Source: CAYWKU01 sp964459325 (lineage in GTDB: Bacteria > RBG-13-61-14 > CAYWKU01). Taken from it: a DNA stretch of 64,000 bases. Under the pieces are notes generated by a model. The model was not told where the DNA came from, made no database searches, and worked only from the letters and a program-made list of their open reading frames with translations. A program made the translations under genes and the position numbers. Positions 15,861 through 24,726 of the stretch are shown here, piece after piece. The stretch spans positions 132,397 to 196,396 of the forward strand of contig CAYWKU010000003.1 in assembly GCA_964459325.1 (NCBI GenBank), read 5' to 3'. The number at the start of each line of letters is the position of its first letter. Position 1 is the first letter of the stretch.

Positions 15861-17864
15861 TTAGTTATTTGGCGAATTCTTTTCGCCTTGATAAACGTAT
15901 TTAACCGTGCCGTAATAGCTTCTTCCCGGCAGGGGATACCCCAGCACGTCGGATATTTGCTCATCCCCCAGGTTTTTCGCCTCGAAGGTCAGGCTCAACC
16001 CCTCCAGCGGCCTTACCGTCACCCCCGCCCCGTGGATTCGTCGCGCGGGAACCTCCAGTATGCCCGCCCGGTCGAGATAGTTGCCGTCCATGTAGTCGAA
16101 GGTGTAGAAGACCTCACCCAGCTTCTTCCTGAAAAGGCCCCCTCGCAGGTGCAATTCATTGCGCGGCCTTCCCGGAAGGGGCTTGTCCCTCAAGTAAGAA
16201 ACGTCGCTCTTGTCGAGGGCGGACTGGTGAGTGTAAACGGCGTGCATTTTTATCGCGTCGAGAGCCACAACGTCCATCCCCGTCTCGTGGCCGAAGATTT
16301 CGGCTTTAGAGATATTTTGAGATATTGAAGTGGACTGGCTGTTCTGAATCATCACGATAATGTCGTCCACTTCCATGTAGTAGAAGGTGTAGGTCAGTTT
16401 CAGCGAATCGAGCGGCCCTTTGTCTTTAAGTACAAGCTCCGCCCCCGCGTCGGCGTGAATGCCGGTCTCCGGCTCAAGGTCGGGGTTGCCGATTACGCTG
16501 CCCCGGTCGCCGAAAAGCTCCACGAAGGATGGAATTCGATAGTACTTTCCGGCATTTGCGGTAAACGTAATCGGCCTCCACGGCTGAAAACGCACACCGA
16601 AATGAGGGCTGTAGACCGTTTCCGTGGTTTTTTCCCCGGGTACGGGAGAGCCGTATATGGACAGCGAACTTCCGGGGAAGTCGTTTATGTAATGCTCGGC
16701 CCTGATGGTGGGGACTAAAGTCAATCTTCCCTTTGCCAGGTACATTTCGCCCTGGAGTGCGCCGGTATAAGTATCCCGCTTATATTCCGGGCCCGTACGG
16801 TCACTCAAAAGGTCCCTTTGTTTGTACCTTTCGGTTTTGCCTTCGGTGAATGCAGCCAGTGCCGCGTAGCGATTAAAGAAATATCGGGCCAGGAGATTTC
16901 CGCCGTAAGTCCGGGTGAAATATCGGTTTTCCTGGGTTCCGAGGCCTATTTCGCCCAGTGGGTCCTCGTACTTTTCCTCCTTGTAGGTGTAATAGCTCAA
17001 GGCCCGAATTTGTGCCGATGAGGCCTTGTAGCGCATACCCAGATAGGAGGTGTTCCGGAGCTTTGTAAGCCGGGCTTCCTCCACCCTGAAAGCGCCTATT
17101 CCCGGCAGCCCGGCATCCTTGTGGAAAAAGTCGTTGGCCGCGAATATCTCCAGCTTATCGGTGGCGTTCCACCCGCCTTTGGCCAGAAAATTGTGGCTGT
17201 AAAAGTAGTTATTCCGCCGTTTTACCCGTTCGTCGTCTTCCTCGTTGTATGGGGTGGCATTGTCGTCCAGGTACTCGAAATCGCCCCGGCTTTGCATGTG
17301 AGTATAGAACGCGAAAACGTTGAATTTTTCATCGGAAACGGAGCCGAATACGTTACCCTTGTAAGTGTCGAACGAGCCGTAGCTGGCGCTCGCTCCCGCC
17401 GACCAACCCTTATCGGTACGCCGGGTTACCAGGTTTACCACTCCGCCGATGGGCGCCCCGCCGAAGCCGAGAGGCGCCACGCCTCGGTATACGTCTATCC
17501 GCTCCAGCGAATCCAGGGGCAAATCCGCCAGGTTAACCGCTCCCGTGGCGGCTCCGCTCAAGGGGACACCGTCCAGAAACACCTTCACCTGGTTCGGACT
17601 GGCGCCCCGCAGCATTACCACGCTGAAGGAGCCCAGGCCGCCGTACCGTTTTACAGTGACACCCGCGCTTTGCTCCAGGGCTTCGCTGACGTCCGAAACC
17701 CTTTCGGAAGCGTCACCCGTATCTATGGAAGTTACCGAGCCGGTGGGGTGGGTTTTCTCCGCCTCCGGCACCGCCTCCCCCTCGACCACCACTTCCTCCG
17801 CAGCCGGAACGGGAACTGAGATGGAGAGAAAAAACATCAATATTATCAGCACTTTCCGCCTCAA
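15861..17864 (-). CDS. TonB-dependent outer-membrane receptor, BtuB-like
   Basis: A 667-residue receptor. A signal peptide (LRRKVLIILMFFLSISV to PAA) is followed by a TonB box-like EEVVVEG, a plug domain (about 40-150, including VMLRGASPNQVKVFLDGVPL and GGVVNLVTRR), and a barrel rich in alternating aromatic strands that ends with YYGTVKYVY. Cobalamin as substrate is inferred from the riboswitch and the cobQ-btuFCD neighbours. The start is taken as TTG at 17864: GGGAGGGAAAC precedes it, it directly begins the signal peptide, and it overlaps the btuD stop as TTGA. Confidence 0.88.
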   Translation of the reverse strand: MRRKVLIILMFFLSISVPVPAAEEVVVEGEAVPEAEKTHPTGSVTSIDTGDASERVSDVSEALEQSAGVTVKRYGGLGSFSVVMLRGASPNQVKVFLDGVPLSGAATGAVNLADLPLDSLERIDVYRGVAPLGFGGAPIGGVVNLVTRRTDKGWSAGASASYGSFDTYKGNVFGSVSDEKFNVFAFYTHMQSRGDFEYLDDNATPYNEEDDERVKRRNNYFYSHNFLAKGGWNATDKLEIFAANDFFHKDAGLPGIGAFRVEEARLTKLRNTSYLGMRYKASSAQIRALSYYTYKEEKYEDPLGEIGLGTQENRYFTRTYGGNLLARYFFNRYAALAAFTEGKTERYKQRDLLSDRTGPEYKRDTYTGALQGEMYLAKGRLTLVPTIRAEHYINDFPGSSLSIYGSPVPGEKTTETVYSPHFGVRFQPWRPITFTANAGKYYRIPSFVELFGDRGSVIGNPDLEPETGIHADAGAELVLKDKGPLDSLKLTYTFYYMEVDDIIVMIQNSQSTSISQNISKAEIFGHETGMDVVALDAIKMHAVYTHQSALDKSDVSYLRDKPLPGRPRNELHLRGGLFRKKLGEVFYTFDYMDGNYLDRAGILEVPARRIHGAGVTVRPLEGLSLTFEAKNLGDEQISDVLGYPLPGRSYYGTVKYVYQGEKNSPNN

Positions 17865-18649
17865 GTTTCCCTCCCGGCGGGAAGGACTCCCGGATGGTCG
17901 TTTACGTTGAACACCTCCACCCGTGCCCCGTAAACGTCCAGTATGTTCTGGGCGGTCAAAACCTCCTCGGGCCGCCCCTCGGCCCGTATGACCCCCTCGC
18001 ACATCAGGCTCACTTTCCTTGAGTACCGGGCGGCGAGGTTCAAATCATGGGTCACGGCGAGGATGGTGAGGCTCTTTTCCTTATGCAGCTTATCCAACAG
18101 CTCCATCAGCTCAATCTGGTACTTTATGTCCAGAAATACCGTTGGTTCGTCCAGTATGAGTATCCTGGGCTGCTGAGCCAGCGCCCGGGCCACTATAACC
18201 CTCTGCGCCTCGCCGCCGCTGAGCTGGTTCATTGCCCGGCGCCTGAGCCCCCACGTTCCGGTCATCTCCATTGCCTCCCGTGCCATGTTCATGTCGTTGC
18301 GGCCCTCGATGCTCAGCCCGCCGAGATGCGGATACCTTCCCATCAGCACCACCTCGAGAGCGCTGAACGGGAATGACACCTGCCCGCCCTGGGGAACAAC
18401 CGCAACGGCCCGCGCCAGCTTTCGGGGCTTATAACCCTCGATTGGCTCGCCGAATATCTCGATGCTGCCCGAAGTGGGCTGCAAGACTCCCGATAAGAGC
18501 TTCACCAGGGTAGTTTTCCCGGAGCCGTTGGGGCCGAGTATTCCGTGAAAAGCGCCCGCTTCGACCTCCAGGTTAAGGCCCCTGATAATTTCGGAGCCGT
18601 TGTAGTTGAAGTACAGGTCCCTTACCAGTATGTGTGCGTTTTTCATCAT
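17861..18649 (-). CDS. btuD: ABC transporter ATPase, cobalamin/iron-chelate type
   Basis: Cytoplasmic ATPase powering import through the adjacent permease. The 262 residues carry all ABC motifs: Walker A GPNGSGKTT (39-47), the Q-loop glutamine (Q86), signature LSGGEAQR (142-149), Walker B ILILDEP (162-168) and the switch histidine in VTHD. The ATG at 18649 follows CCGGAGGAAAC and overlaps the permease stop as ATGA. The family includes FecE/FhuC/BtuD, and the cobalamin assignment rests on the riboswitch and neighbours. Confidence 0.92.
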   Translation of the reverse strand: MMKNAHILVRDLYFNYNGSEIIRGLNLEVEAGAFHGILGPNGSGKTTLVKLLSGVLQPTSGSIEIFGEPIEGYKPRKLARAVAVVPQGGQVSFPFSALEVVLMGRYPHLGGLSIEGRNDMNMAREAMEMTGTWGLRRRAMNQLSGGEAQRVIVARALAQQPRILILDEPTVFLDIKYQIELMELLDKLHKEKSLTILAVTHDLNLAARYSRKVSLMCEGVIRAEGRPEEVLTAQNILDVYGARVEVFNVNDHPGVLPAGRET

Positions 18650-19671
18650 GTTTCCTCCGGGAAGACTCCCGACCCTCGCCGCCGGAGCAGCCACAAAAAG
18701 AACGGCCCGCCGAGAAAGGCGGTCACCGCCCCGATGGGTATCTCCGAGACCGGGAAAACCGAGCGGGCCAGCGTGTCGCATATAACCAGGAACGCCGCGC
18801 CGCCTATCACGCAGGCGGGCATCAGTAGACGGTGGTCGGGGCCCACCGCCAGCCGGATGGTGTGAGGCACTATCAGGCCCACGAAACCTATCAGCCCCGC
18901 CACGCTGACGCAGGCCGCGGTTATTATGCAAGCTCCGGCGTAAGTAATTAATTTAACTCGGGAAATGTTGGCCCCGAGCTGACGGGCGGAATCCTCGCCC
19001 AGCGTAAGAAGGTTGTAGTCGCGGGCAAGCGGCAATATCATCGCCATCCCGATGACGATGTAGATAGCCACAAACAGAAGCCACCCCGGGCTGCGCTCGC
19101 TGGCCAAATCTCCCATCATCCAGAAAAGGAAGCTCTTGACCTTGTGGCTGCCCATAACGCTGGTGGCGAACATTATTATGCCCGCGAAGAATGCGTTAAC
19201 TATTACCCCTGCCAATATAAGGTTTTGACCGCGCGGGCCGGTGCGGCTGCCGGTGGAGGCTACCCCCCACACCAGGGCCATGCTGGCCGCGCTGCCTATA
19301 AATGCCGCAAGCGGGCGGGAGCCCATGCCGGGGAGGTTCAGGCTTAACGCTATCACCGCTCCGATGGCGCCCCCGCCCATTACGCCAAGGAGGTATGGCT
19401 CCGCTAAAGGGTTGCGCAGAATTCCCTGAAAAGCTCCCCCCGCCGTGGCGAGACCGGCCCCTATCAGGGCCGCCAGTAGCGCCCGCCGGAGGCGGTAATC
19501 CAGGATGCGGGCTATCCAGACGTGGGCGTCGGTGCCCGAGCTTGTCCAGAAGTCCCACGGTTTTATCGAGGTGGCGCCGATACTTACGGCCACCAGTATC
19601 GCCAGGCCGCATATTGCGGCCAGTGTGATAATCACGGCGGCCCATCGGCGTTTGGTGAGCGGCTTTCTCAT
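18646..19671 (-). CDS. btuC: FecCD/BtuC family permease
   Basis: Inner-membrane permease of a vitamin B12-type ABC importer, 341 residues with about ten hydrophobic helices. Family motifs are LDYRLRRALLAALIGAGLATAGGAFQGILRNPLAEPYLLG and GLIGFVGLIVPHTIRLAVG, the latter contacting the ATPase. The C-terminus has the usual PVSEIPIGAVTAFLGGPFFLWLL segment. The start overlaps the btuF stop by four bases and the stop overlaps the btuD start by four bases, a tightly coupled F-C-D set. Confidence 0.93.
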   Translation of the reverse strand: MRKPLTKRRWAAVIITLAAICGLAILVAVSIGATSIKPWDFWTSSGTDAHVWIARILDYRLRRALLAALIGAGLATAGGAFQGILRNPLAEPYLLGVMGGGAIGAVIALSLNLPGMGSRPLAAFIGSAASMALVWGVASTGSRTGPRGQNLILAGVIVNAFFAGIIMFATSVMGSHKVKSFLFWMMGDLASERSPGWLLFVAIYIVIGMAMILPLARDYNLLTLGEDSARQLGANISRVKLITYAGACIITAACVSVAGLIGFVGLIVPHTIRLAVGPDHRLLMPACVIGGAAFLVICDTLARSVFPVSEIPIGAVTAFLGGPFFLWLLRRRGSGVFPEET

Positions 19672-20561
19672 TCGGCCTCCTCCAGCCTTGCCGCTATTTC
19701 GGGGTGTAAGGCGCGGGCGACCGCTTCCAGCCCTTCAATAATGCGGGGGCCGGGGCGGCTGATGAGGTCGGCGTTCACAATCTCGATACGCCCGTTTTTC
19801 ACCGCCGGCATGGAGGGCCAGCTTTGCCAGAAGCCGGTAAGTTTTTCCGAATTCGGATTATCCGCTTCCATCTGCCCGGCCTCGATAATTACTTCCGGCC
19901 CCTCCAGCACCATTTTTTCGATGCTGTATCGTGGGTATTTTATCCGGGCGTCCGAGGCGATGTTTATTCCCCCCGCCTTTTCGATTATGTCGTCGGCGAA
20001 TGTTTTCGGCCCCGCCAGAATGAGGGGCTCGTGGTCGTAAACTATAAGGGTCTTTACCGGGTCGAGGTCGCCCGCAAGCTTCTCGATTCTTTCAAGTCTC
20101 CGCTCCATGTCGCCGGCGATTCTGTCCGCTTCTTTCTCCTGGCCGACAGCGCGGCCTATGCTGCGGATGGTGGCGATTGTTTCCTCGATATTCGAGGCGC
20201 TGACCGTGTGCAGAGGTATTCCGTACCGTTCAAGTTGGTACATGACGGTTTCGCTGGGCGCGTCGCGTGTGGCCACTACCATGTCCGGCTCGAGGATAAG
20301 GATTTTCTCGAGGTTGAAGCGGGCGAATTGACCGACCTCCGGCAATTTTCCGACCTTCGGGGGGTAATTGCAGAACATGGTCACCCCGCTCACGCGCTCG
20401 CCCGCGCCCACCGCGAACAGGGTTTCGGTAACCGAAGGCGCCAGCGATATTATGCGCCGGGGTTTCCCGGGGAGGGGAGTTTCTGTAGCGCGACTTTCGG
20501 CACATGCGACGGAAGAGAGCGCAATGATTACCGTAACCGCTATTTCGAGGTGAAGCTTCAT
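19668..20561 (-). CDS. btuF: Periplasmic cobalamin-binding protein
   Basis: Substrate-binding protein of the importer, 297 residues. After a signal peptide (about 1-22) come RRIISLAPSVTETLFAVGAGERVSGVT and a YPPKVGKLPEVGQF segment, typical of BtuF/FecB-like class III binding proteins. The two lobes are joined by a long helix around residues 150-175. The ATG overlaps the cobQ stop by four bases. Corrinoid specificity is inferred from the operon. Confidence 0.9.
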   Translation of the reverse strand: MKLHLEIAVTVIIALSSVACAESRATETPLPGKPRRIISLAPSVTETLFAVGAGERVSGVTMFCNYPPKVGKLPEVGQFARFNLEKILILEPDMVVATRDAPSETVMYQLERYGIPLHTVSASNIEETIATIRSIGRAVGQEKEADRIAGDMERRLERIEKLAGDLDPVKTLIVYDHEPLILAGPKTFADDIIEKAGGINIASDARIKYPRYSIEKMVLEGPEVIIEAGQMEADNPNSEKLTGFWQSWPSMPAVKNGRIEIVNADLISRPGPRIIEGLEAVARALHPEIAARLEEAE

Positions 20562-22081
20562 GACGCGGCGGCCTCCAGCCGGGCGAGTTTGCGCAACAGT
20601 GCTTCATCTATGCTTTCGAGGACCTTATCCGCGAGCGAATCGAAGGCGTTTCTTCTTATGTCATCGGCCCTTATAATCGGCTCATCGAGTTCCGGCAGGT
20701 TTTTGAGCTTGCGGATGGCGTTTACGAGGTGCCTGCGGAAACCGTCGTTATCGAAGAGGCCGTGCAGATAAGTACCGAAAATCAGGCCGTTTTCGTTTAC
20801 GCAGCCCTCCGGTTCCCCGTCCGAATAAAGAAAAGCGGGACGGGCGCCTTTCAGTCGTTTGGTGCGGCCATGGTGGATTTCGTAGCCCGCAAGTTTCAAA
20901 TCGGTAGCGCTCAGGAAAGGCTCCGCCCCTGCCGGGGTCAGCGTATCCTGCCGTAATACCTTCGTTTTCCCGAAGGTGGTAACTACCGGTATCAGGTCGA
21001 GACCTGGAACTGATTTCCGCCCGCCCTCGGAGAGGTTTTCATCCTCCAGCGTCCGTCCGATTATCTGGTATCCCCCGCAAGCTCCCACCACCGGCGCCCC
21101 CTTGCCGGCGGCGGTTACAATCACATCGGCCATGCCGGTTTCATGTAGCCGGGCGGTGTCGTCCATGGTGTTTTTTGTGCCCGGAACGATTACGGCGTCC
21201 AGCCCGGATATTTCGTGGGGCTGCGATACGTATATCAACTGCACCCCCGGCTCCCACGCCAGCGGGTCGAAGTCGGTAAAGTTGGAAATGTGGGGCATGT
21301 ACACAATTCCGATTCTTATATCGGGATTCGCCGAGCCCTGAATCCGCTCGGGCACTGCGTCTTCCTCCTGTATGTTGATGTTCCTGATGTAAGGCACCAC
21401 GCCAAGGAACGGCGCCTTAGTTCGGCGGGTGGTCTCGTCCATGGCGCTGTTCAAAAGGGATGGGTCGCCGCGGAACTTGTTCAGCAGGAACGCCCCGAGC
21501 CGCTTTCTTTCCGAGGGTTTGAGGAGGGTGTAAGTGCCCACCAGGGAAGCGAAAGCGCCTCCCCGGTCAATGTCGGTCACCAGAATTACCGGCGCTTCGG
21601 CCAGCTTCGCCATGCGCATGTTGACCACGTCCTGGCGGCGCAGGTTGATTTCCGCCGGGCTGCCGGCCCCCTCTATGACCACGAGGTCGAAGGAGGAGCC
21701 GATTTGTTTCCATGCCTTGCGCACGGCGTTCATCTTTTTGCGCATCAGGCTCGCCCGTGCCTCGAAGTAGTCGGTGGCGCTGACATCGGAGACCGGTTTT
21801 CCCATTACGATAAGCTGGCTCAGGGTGTCTCCCTTTGGTTTGAGCAGTATGGGGTTCATGGCCTCGACCGGTTCCGCTTCCGCCGCCATGGCCTGCACGG
21901 CGGTGGACCTGCCGATTTCGCCGCCGCTTGCGGTGACGTAGCTGTTGAGCGCCATGTTCTGGGCTTTAAACGGGCTTGTTCGCAATCCCATTCTCGTAAA
22001 TATCCTGCACAGCGCGGCTACCATTACGCTTTTGCCCGCGCCGGAGGACGTGCCCTGTACCATTATCGCTTTCGCCGTCAT
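20558..22081 (-). CDS. cobQ: Cobyric acid synthase
   Basis: Glutamine-dependent amidation of side chains of adenosylcobyrinic acid a,c-diamide in the late cobalamin pathway. The 507 residues show an N-terminal P-loop-like GTSSGAGKS (10-18), DRGGAFASLVGTYTLL, and a C-terminal class I amidotransferase domain with C335 in GACGGYQ and H440 in GTYLHGLF. A GTG at 22117 would extend the frame but falls inside the riboswitch terminator stem, so the ATG at 22081, just after the terminator, is the real start. It is the first gene of the seven-gene operon; no other cob genes are seen in the window. Confidence 0.95.
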   Translation of the reverse strand: MTAKAIMVQGTSSGAGKSVMVAALCRIFTRMGLRTSPFKAQNMALNSYVTASGGEIGRSTAVQAMAAEAEPVEAMNPILLKPKGDTLSQLIVMGKPVSDVSATDYFEARASLMRKKMNAVRKAWKQIGSSFDLVVIEGAGSPAEINLRRQDVVNMRMAKLAEAPVILVTDIDRGGAFASLVGTYTLLKPSERKRLGAFLLNKFRGDPSLLNSAMDETTRRTKAPFLGVVPYIRNINIQEEDAVPERIQGSANPDIRIGIVYMPHISNFTDFDPLAWEPGVQLIYVSQPHEISGLDAVIVPGTKNTMDDTARLHETGMADVIVTAAGKGAPVVGACGGYQIIGRTLEDENLSEGGRKSVPGLDLIPVVTTFGKTKVLRQDTLTPAGAEPFLSATDLKLAGYEIHHGRTKRLKGARPAFLYSDGEPEGCVNENGLIFGTYLHGLFDNDGFRRHLVNAIRKLKNLPELDEPIIRADDIRRNAFDSLADKVLESIDEALLRKLARLEAAAS

Positions 22082-22091
22082 CTTAGTTTTC

Positions 22092-22135
22092 GCCAATAAA
22101 AAAGCCCCGACTTCCACTTGGGAAATCGAGGCTCG
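22092..22135 (-). terminator. Rho-independent terminator acting as riboswitch expression platform
   Basis: On the minus strand a stem (AGCCTCGATTTCC paired with GGAAGTCGGGGCT around CAAGT, two or three mismatches) runs into TTTTTT, directly between the cobalamin aptamer and the cobQ start. This fits ligand-induced premature termination. Confidence 0.85.
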
Positions 22136-22184
22136 GTAATCCGTCCGGTAATACCTTCACCTTCCCATTCTTCGAGGAAGTCCG

Positions 22185-22375
22185 CGTGAAGCACCGACGG
22201 GCAGGTCTCCTGGCTTACGGCTTACCCTGCCTCCCCTTCCCGGGTATCGGATGACCCAGTGGGATGATGAGGCGGGCTTTAACGCCGTTCACAGTGGCGA
22301 GTCCGCGAGGGATTTGCACCCTCTTCCCTATTAAGCTATAAATGCGCCCGTTGGCGTTATGTAATCCCTATATTA
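22185..22375 (-). ncRNA. Cobalamin riboswitch
   Basis: Read on the minus strand, the conserved elements occur in order: AGGGAAGAGGGTGCAAATCC, GCCACTGTGAA, a variable GC-rich domain, and AAGCCAGGAGACCTGCC (the B12 box). It is followed by a terminator and then cobQ. It should shut down the operon from cobQ to tonB when adenosylcobalamin or a related corrinoid is plentiful. The boundaries are approximate. Confidence 0.95.
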
Positions 22376-22419
22376 ACCCCCCATCCCGCCGATGTCAAGC
22401 CCATTGAATTTCGGGCTTA

Positions 22420-22448
22420 TTGACACCTTCCGTTAATAATGCTAGATA
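22420..22448 (+). promoter_or_regulatory. Candidate sigma-70 promoter of the tetR gene
   Basis: TTGACA (22420-22425) and TAGATA (22443-22448) are 17 bases apart. The -10 runs into a palindrome at 22446-22459, as expected for autorepression. Transcription would start near 22455. Confidence 0.55.
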
Positions 22449-22459
22449 ACACTTGTTAT
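22446..22459 (+). promoter_or_regulatory. Candidate TetR operator, palindrome ATAACA-CT-TGTTAT
   Basis: Perfect six-base inverted arms with a two-base spacer overlap the predicted -10 of the tetR gene. The position suits an autoregulatory operator; binding is inferred. Confidence 0.45.
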
Positions 22460-22479
22460 TTATTATGGCTACAGGAAAA

Positions 22480-23199
22480 ATGGGGTTTATGGCCGCTTCC
22501 GGACGAAAGAAAAATAATCGCAACAAGGCCGCCGGCAAGAGGGAGCTCAGCAAGGCAGCCACTCGGGAAAAACTGCTGAAATCGGCAAGGCGGGAGTTTG
22601 CAAAAAAGGGTTTTCACGGGACTTCCGTAAGGGAGCTTGCCAACGCCGCCGGGGTGAGTACCGGCGCCTTTTACGGTAACTTCAATAACAAGCGGGAAAT
22701 TTTCGATACCATCATCGAAGAAATTTACCAGGCCATAAAAGACATCATGGACAGGACCACCGAGGAGCTTATTGCCGAATTGAAAAGCTCGCCGTCGGGA
22801 AAACTTACTTCAAGCGTGGTACGCGCCACGGTGGACAAGATATTCCGCGCGGCGATGGATTATACCGACCTGTTTCATATACTGCGAAGGGAAGGGTTGG
22901 GCAGGGACCCGGATTTTAACCGCCAGTTCAACCGGGTGTGGGAAAGCTTCGTTCAGGCCACCAAGCGCGCGCTGCAAGCTTACATCGACGCCGGCCTGGC
23001 GAGGCCTTACGATACCGACATGGTGGCCAGGGCGGTGGTTCCCATGTCCATATCCATGATGCTTTACGTGCATGCCACCGACCAGTCCAAGGTGGACGAC
23101 GCCGTGGACACCATCTCGGCCATGCTCGACGGCGGCATCATGAGATTGACCGAGCTGAAGGACAAGAAAAACGGGCGGAAGGTGAAATCCGCCAGGTAA
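22480..23199 (+). CDS. TetR family transcriptional regulator
   Basis: Dimeric repressor of 239 residues. The N-terminal helix-turn-helix is at about residues 30-75 (TREKLLKSARREFAKKGFHG, then TSVRELANAAGVSTGAFYGNF), and a helical ligand-binding domain fills the rest. A Lys/Arg-rich extension precedes the HTH. Of several in-frame starts (TTG 22453, ATG 22465, 22480, 22489), the ATG at 22480 has AGGA at proper spacing, and the first two lie at or before the predicted transcription start. It precedes an acyl-CoA metabolism cluster on the same strand and is probably its regulator; acyl-CoA is the likely but unproven ligand. Confidence 0.9.
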   Translation: MGFMAASGRKKNNRNKAAGKRELSKAATREKLLKSARREFAKKGFHGTSVRELANAAGVSTGAFYGNFNNKREIFDTIIEEIYQAIKDIMDRTTEELIAELKSSPSGKLTSSVVRATVDKIFRAAMDYTDLFHILRREGLGRDPDFNRQFNRVWESFVQATKRALQAYIDAGLARPYDTDMVARAVVPMSISMMLYVHATDQSKVDDAVDTISAMLDGGIMRLTELKDKKNGRKVKSAR

Positions 23200-23259
23200 T
23201 GATATTAAGGGTGGAAAATATATCCCGGAAAAAATTTTAATCGAAAGGGAGGAGGTAGC

Positions 23260-24726
23260 ATGACAGGCATCACCTCTTACGGAGCCTATATTCCCCGGCT
23301 CCGTCTTAACAGGATGAAGATTTTTCAGGCCATGGGGTGGTTTGCGCCGGCAATAATTTCCGTGGCACAGGGAGAAAAGGCGGTTTGCAACTGGGACGAA
23401 GACGCGCTGACCATGGCGGTGGAAGCCGCCCGCGATTGTATGAAAGGGCAGGACAGGGATAAGGTGGATGCGCTTTTTCTGGGCAGCACCACCCTGCCTT
23501 ACGCCGACCGGCAGAACGCCGGCATAGCTTCGGTAGCCCTTAACATGCGGGAAGACGTGCTCACCGCCGACTTCGCTTCCTCGCTGAAGGCGGGAACCGG
23601 CGCGCTTGTGGCCGCTTTCGAGGCGGTCGAGGGCGGCAAGCAGAACGTGCTGGTAAGCGCATCCGACCACCGGCAGACCAGGGCCGCTTACTTCTACGAA
23701 ATGTGGTTCGGAGACGGCGCGGGAGCTTTTCTCGTAGGCTCGGATGATGTAATCGCCGAATACAAGGGCCATTATTCCGTGTCCTACGATTTCCCCGACC
23801 ACTATCGCGGTGCAATGAAAAAGTTCGATTACATGTGGGAAGAGCGCTGGATGCGCGATGAGGGCTACGCGAAGATACTGCCCGAGGCGATAAACGGTGC
23901 GCTGGAAAAGTGCAATCTTTCGGTGGACGACCTCTCGAAGGTTGTGTACCCGTGCTTTTTCAAGAGGGAGCATGCGGGTATCGCCAAGAAGCTCGGCCTG
24001 CCTCCCGAGAAGGTGCAGAGTAACATGCACGAAGTTGCCGGGGAAGCCGGCGCCGCTCACCCGTTCCTCATGTTCATCGCCGCCCTGGAAGAAGCTAAGC
24101 CCGGCGACAAGATACTGGTGGCAAGCTTCGGGCAGGGCAGCGACGCTCTGGTGTTTGAAGTGACTGAAAACATTAAGAAACTGGCTCCCCGCGACGGCGT
24201 GAAGGGCTCACTTGCCAAGCGCAAGGAGCTGGACAGCTACGAAAAATACCTGAAGTTCCGCGACCTTATACAGACGGAGATGGGAATCCGCGCCGAAGTG
24301 GCCGGCCAGACCGCCATGAGCACCCTGTGGCGCCGCAGGCACATGGTACTCGGCCTGATGGGCGGAAGGTGCACGAAATGCGAGACAAAACAGTTTCCGA
24401 AAAGTGACGTATGCGTTAACCCCGAGTGCCGTGCGTTTCACTCCCAGGAAGCCCTGCGGTTTGCCGACACTCCGGCTTACGTCAAGACTTTTACCGGCGA
24501 CATGCTGGCTGTAAGCATCGACCCGCCGGCGATTTACGGCATTGTGCAGTTTGACGGAGGCGGACGCCTGCTGGCGGATTTCACCGACTGCGGCCTCGAT
24601 GACGTCAAGGTGGGGCAGGAGGTGAAAATGAGCTTCCGGAAGAGATTTTATGACGAAGAACGCGGTTATCACGGATACTTCTGGAAAGCCGCGCCACAAC
24701 TGAAAGAAGAGGGAGGTGAGCAATAA
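23260..24726 (+). CDS. HMG-CoA synthase-like protein fused to a DUF35 (Zn-ribbon/OB-fold) domain
   Basis: A 488-residue fusion. Residues about 1-320 have the thiolase-superfamily fold of archaeal-type HMG-CoA synthases (TGITSYGAYIPRLRL, FGDGAGAFLVG, AKPGDKILVASFGQGSDALVFE). Residues about 325-488 are DUF35, with zinc-ribbon cysteines C371, C374, C385 and C390 followed by an OB fold. Archaeal HMG-CoA synthases have a catalytic Cys in a CKAGT-like motif; here the site reads SSLKAGT (107-113) with no Cys, so classical synthase activity is doubtful. The stop shares one base with the thiolase ATG. In archaea DUF35 bridges a thiolase and an HMG-CoA synthase. The substrate here is unknown. GGGAGGAGGTAGC precedes the ATG. 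Confidence 0.88.
   Translation: MTGITSYGAYIPRLRLNRMKIFQAMGWFAPAIISVAQGEKAVCNWDEDALTMAVEAARDCMKGQDRDKVDALFLGSTTLPYADRQNAGIASVALNMREDVLTADFASSLKAGTGALVAAFEAVEGGKQNVLVSASDHRQTRAAYFYEMWFGDGAGAFLVGSDDVIAEYKGHYSVSYDFPDHYRGAMKKFDYMWEERWMRDEGYAKILPEAINGALEKCNLSVDDLSKVVYPCFFKREHAGIAKKLGLPPEKVQSNMHEVAGEAGAAHPFLMFIAALEEAKPGDKILVASFGQGSDALVFEVTENIKKLAPRDGVKGSLAKRKELDSYEKYLKFRDLIQTEMGIRAEVAGQTAMSTLWRRRHMVLGLMGGRCTKCETKQFPKSDVCVNPECRAFHSQEALRFADTPAYVKTFTGDMLAVSIDPPAIYGIVQFDGGGRLLADFTDCGLDDVKVGQEVKMSFRKRFYDEERGYHGYFWKAAPQLKEEGGEQ

Noticed and set aside
18650..18931. Upstream extension of the btuD frame by 94 codons.
   Set aside because: It lies inside btuC, has no ribosome site, and the ATG at 18649 has an ideal one with an ATGA overlap.
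22118..22452. Small protein genes in the riboswitch region.
   Set aside because: The sequence is explained by the cobalamin aptamer, its terminator and the tetR promoter.
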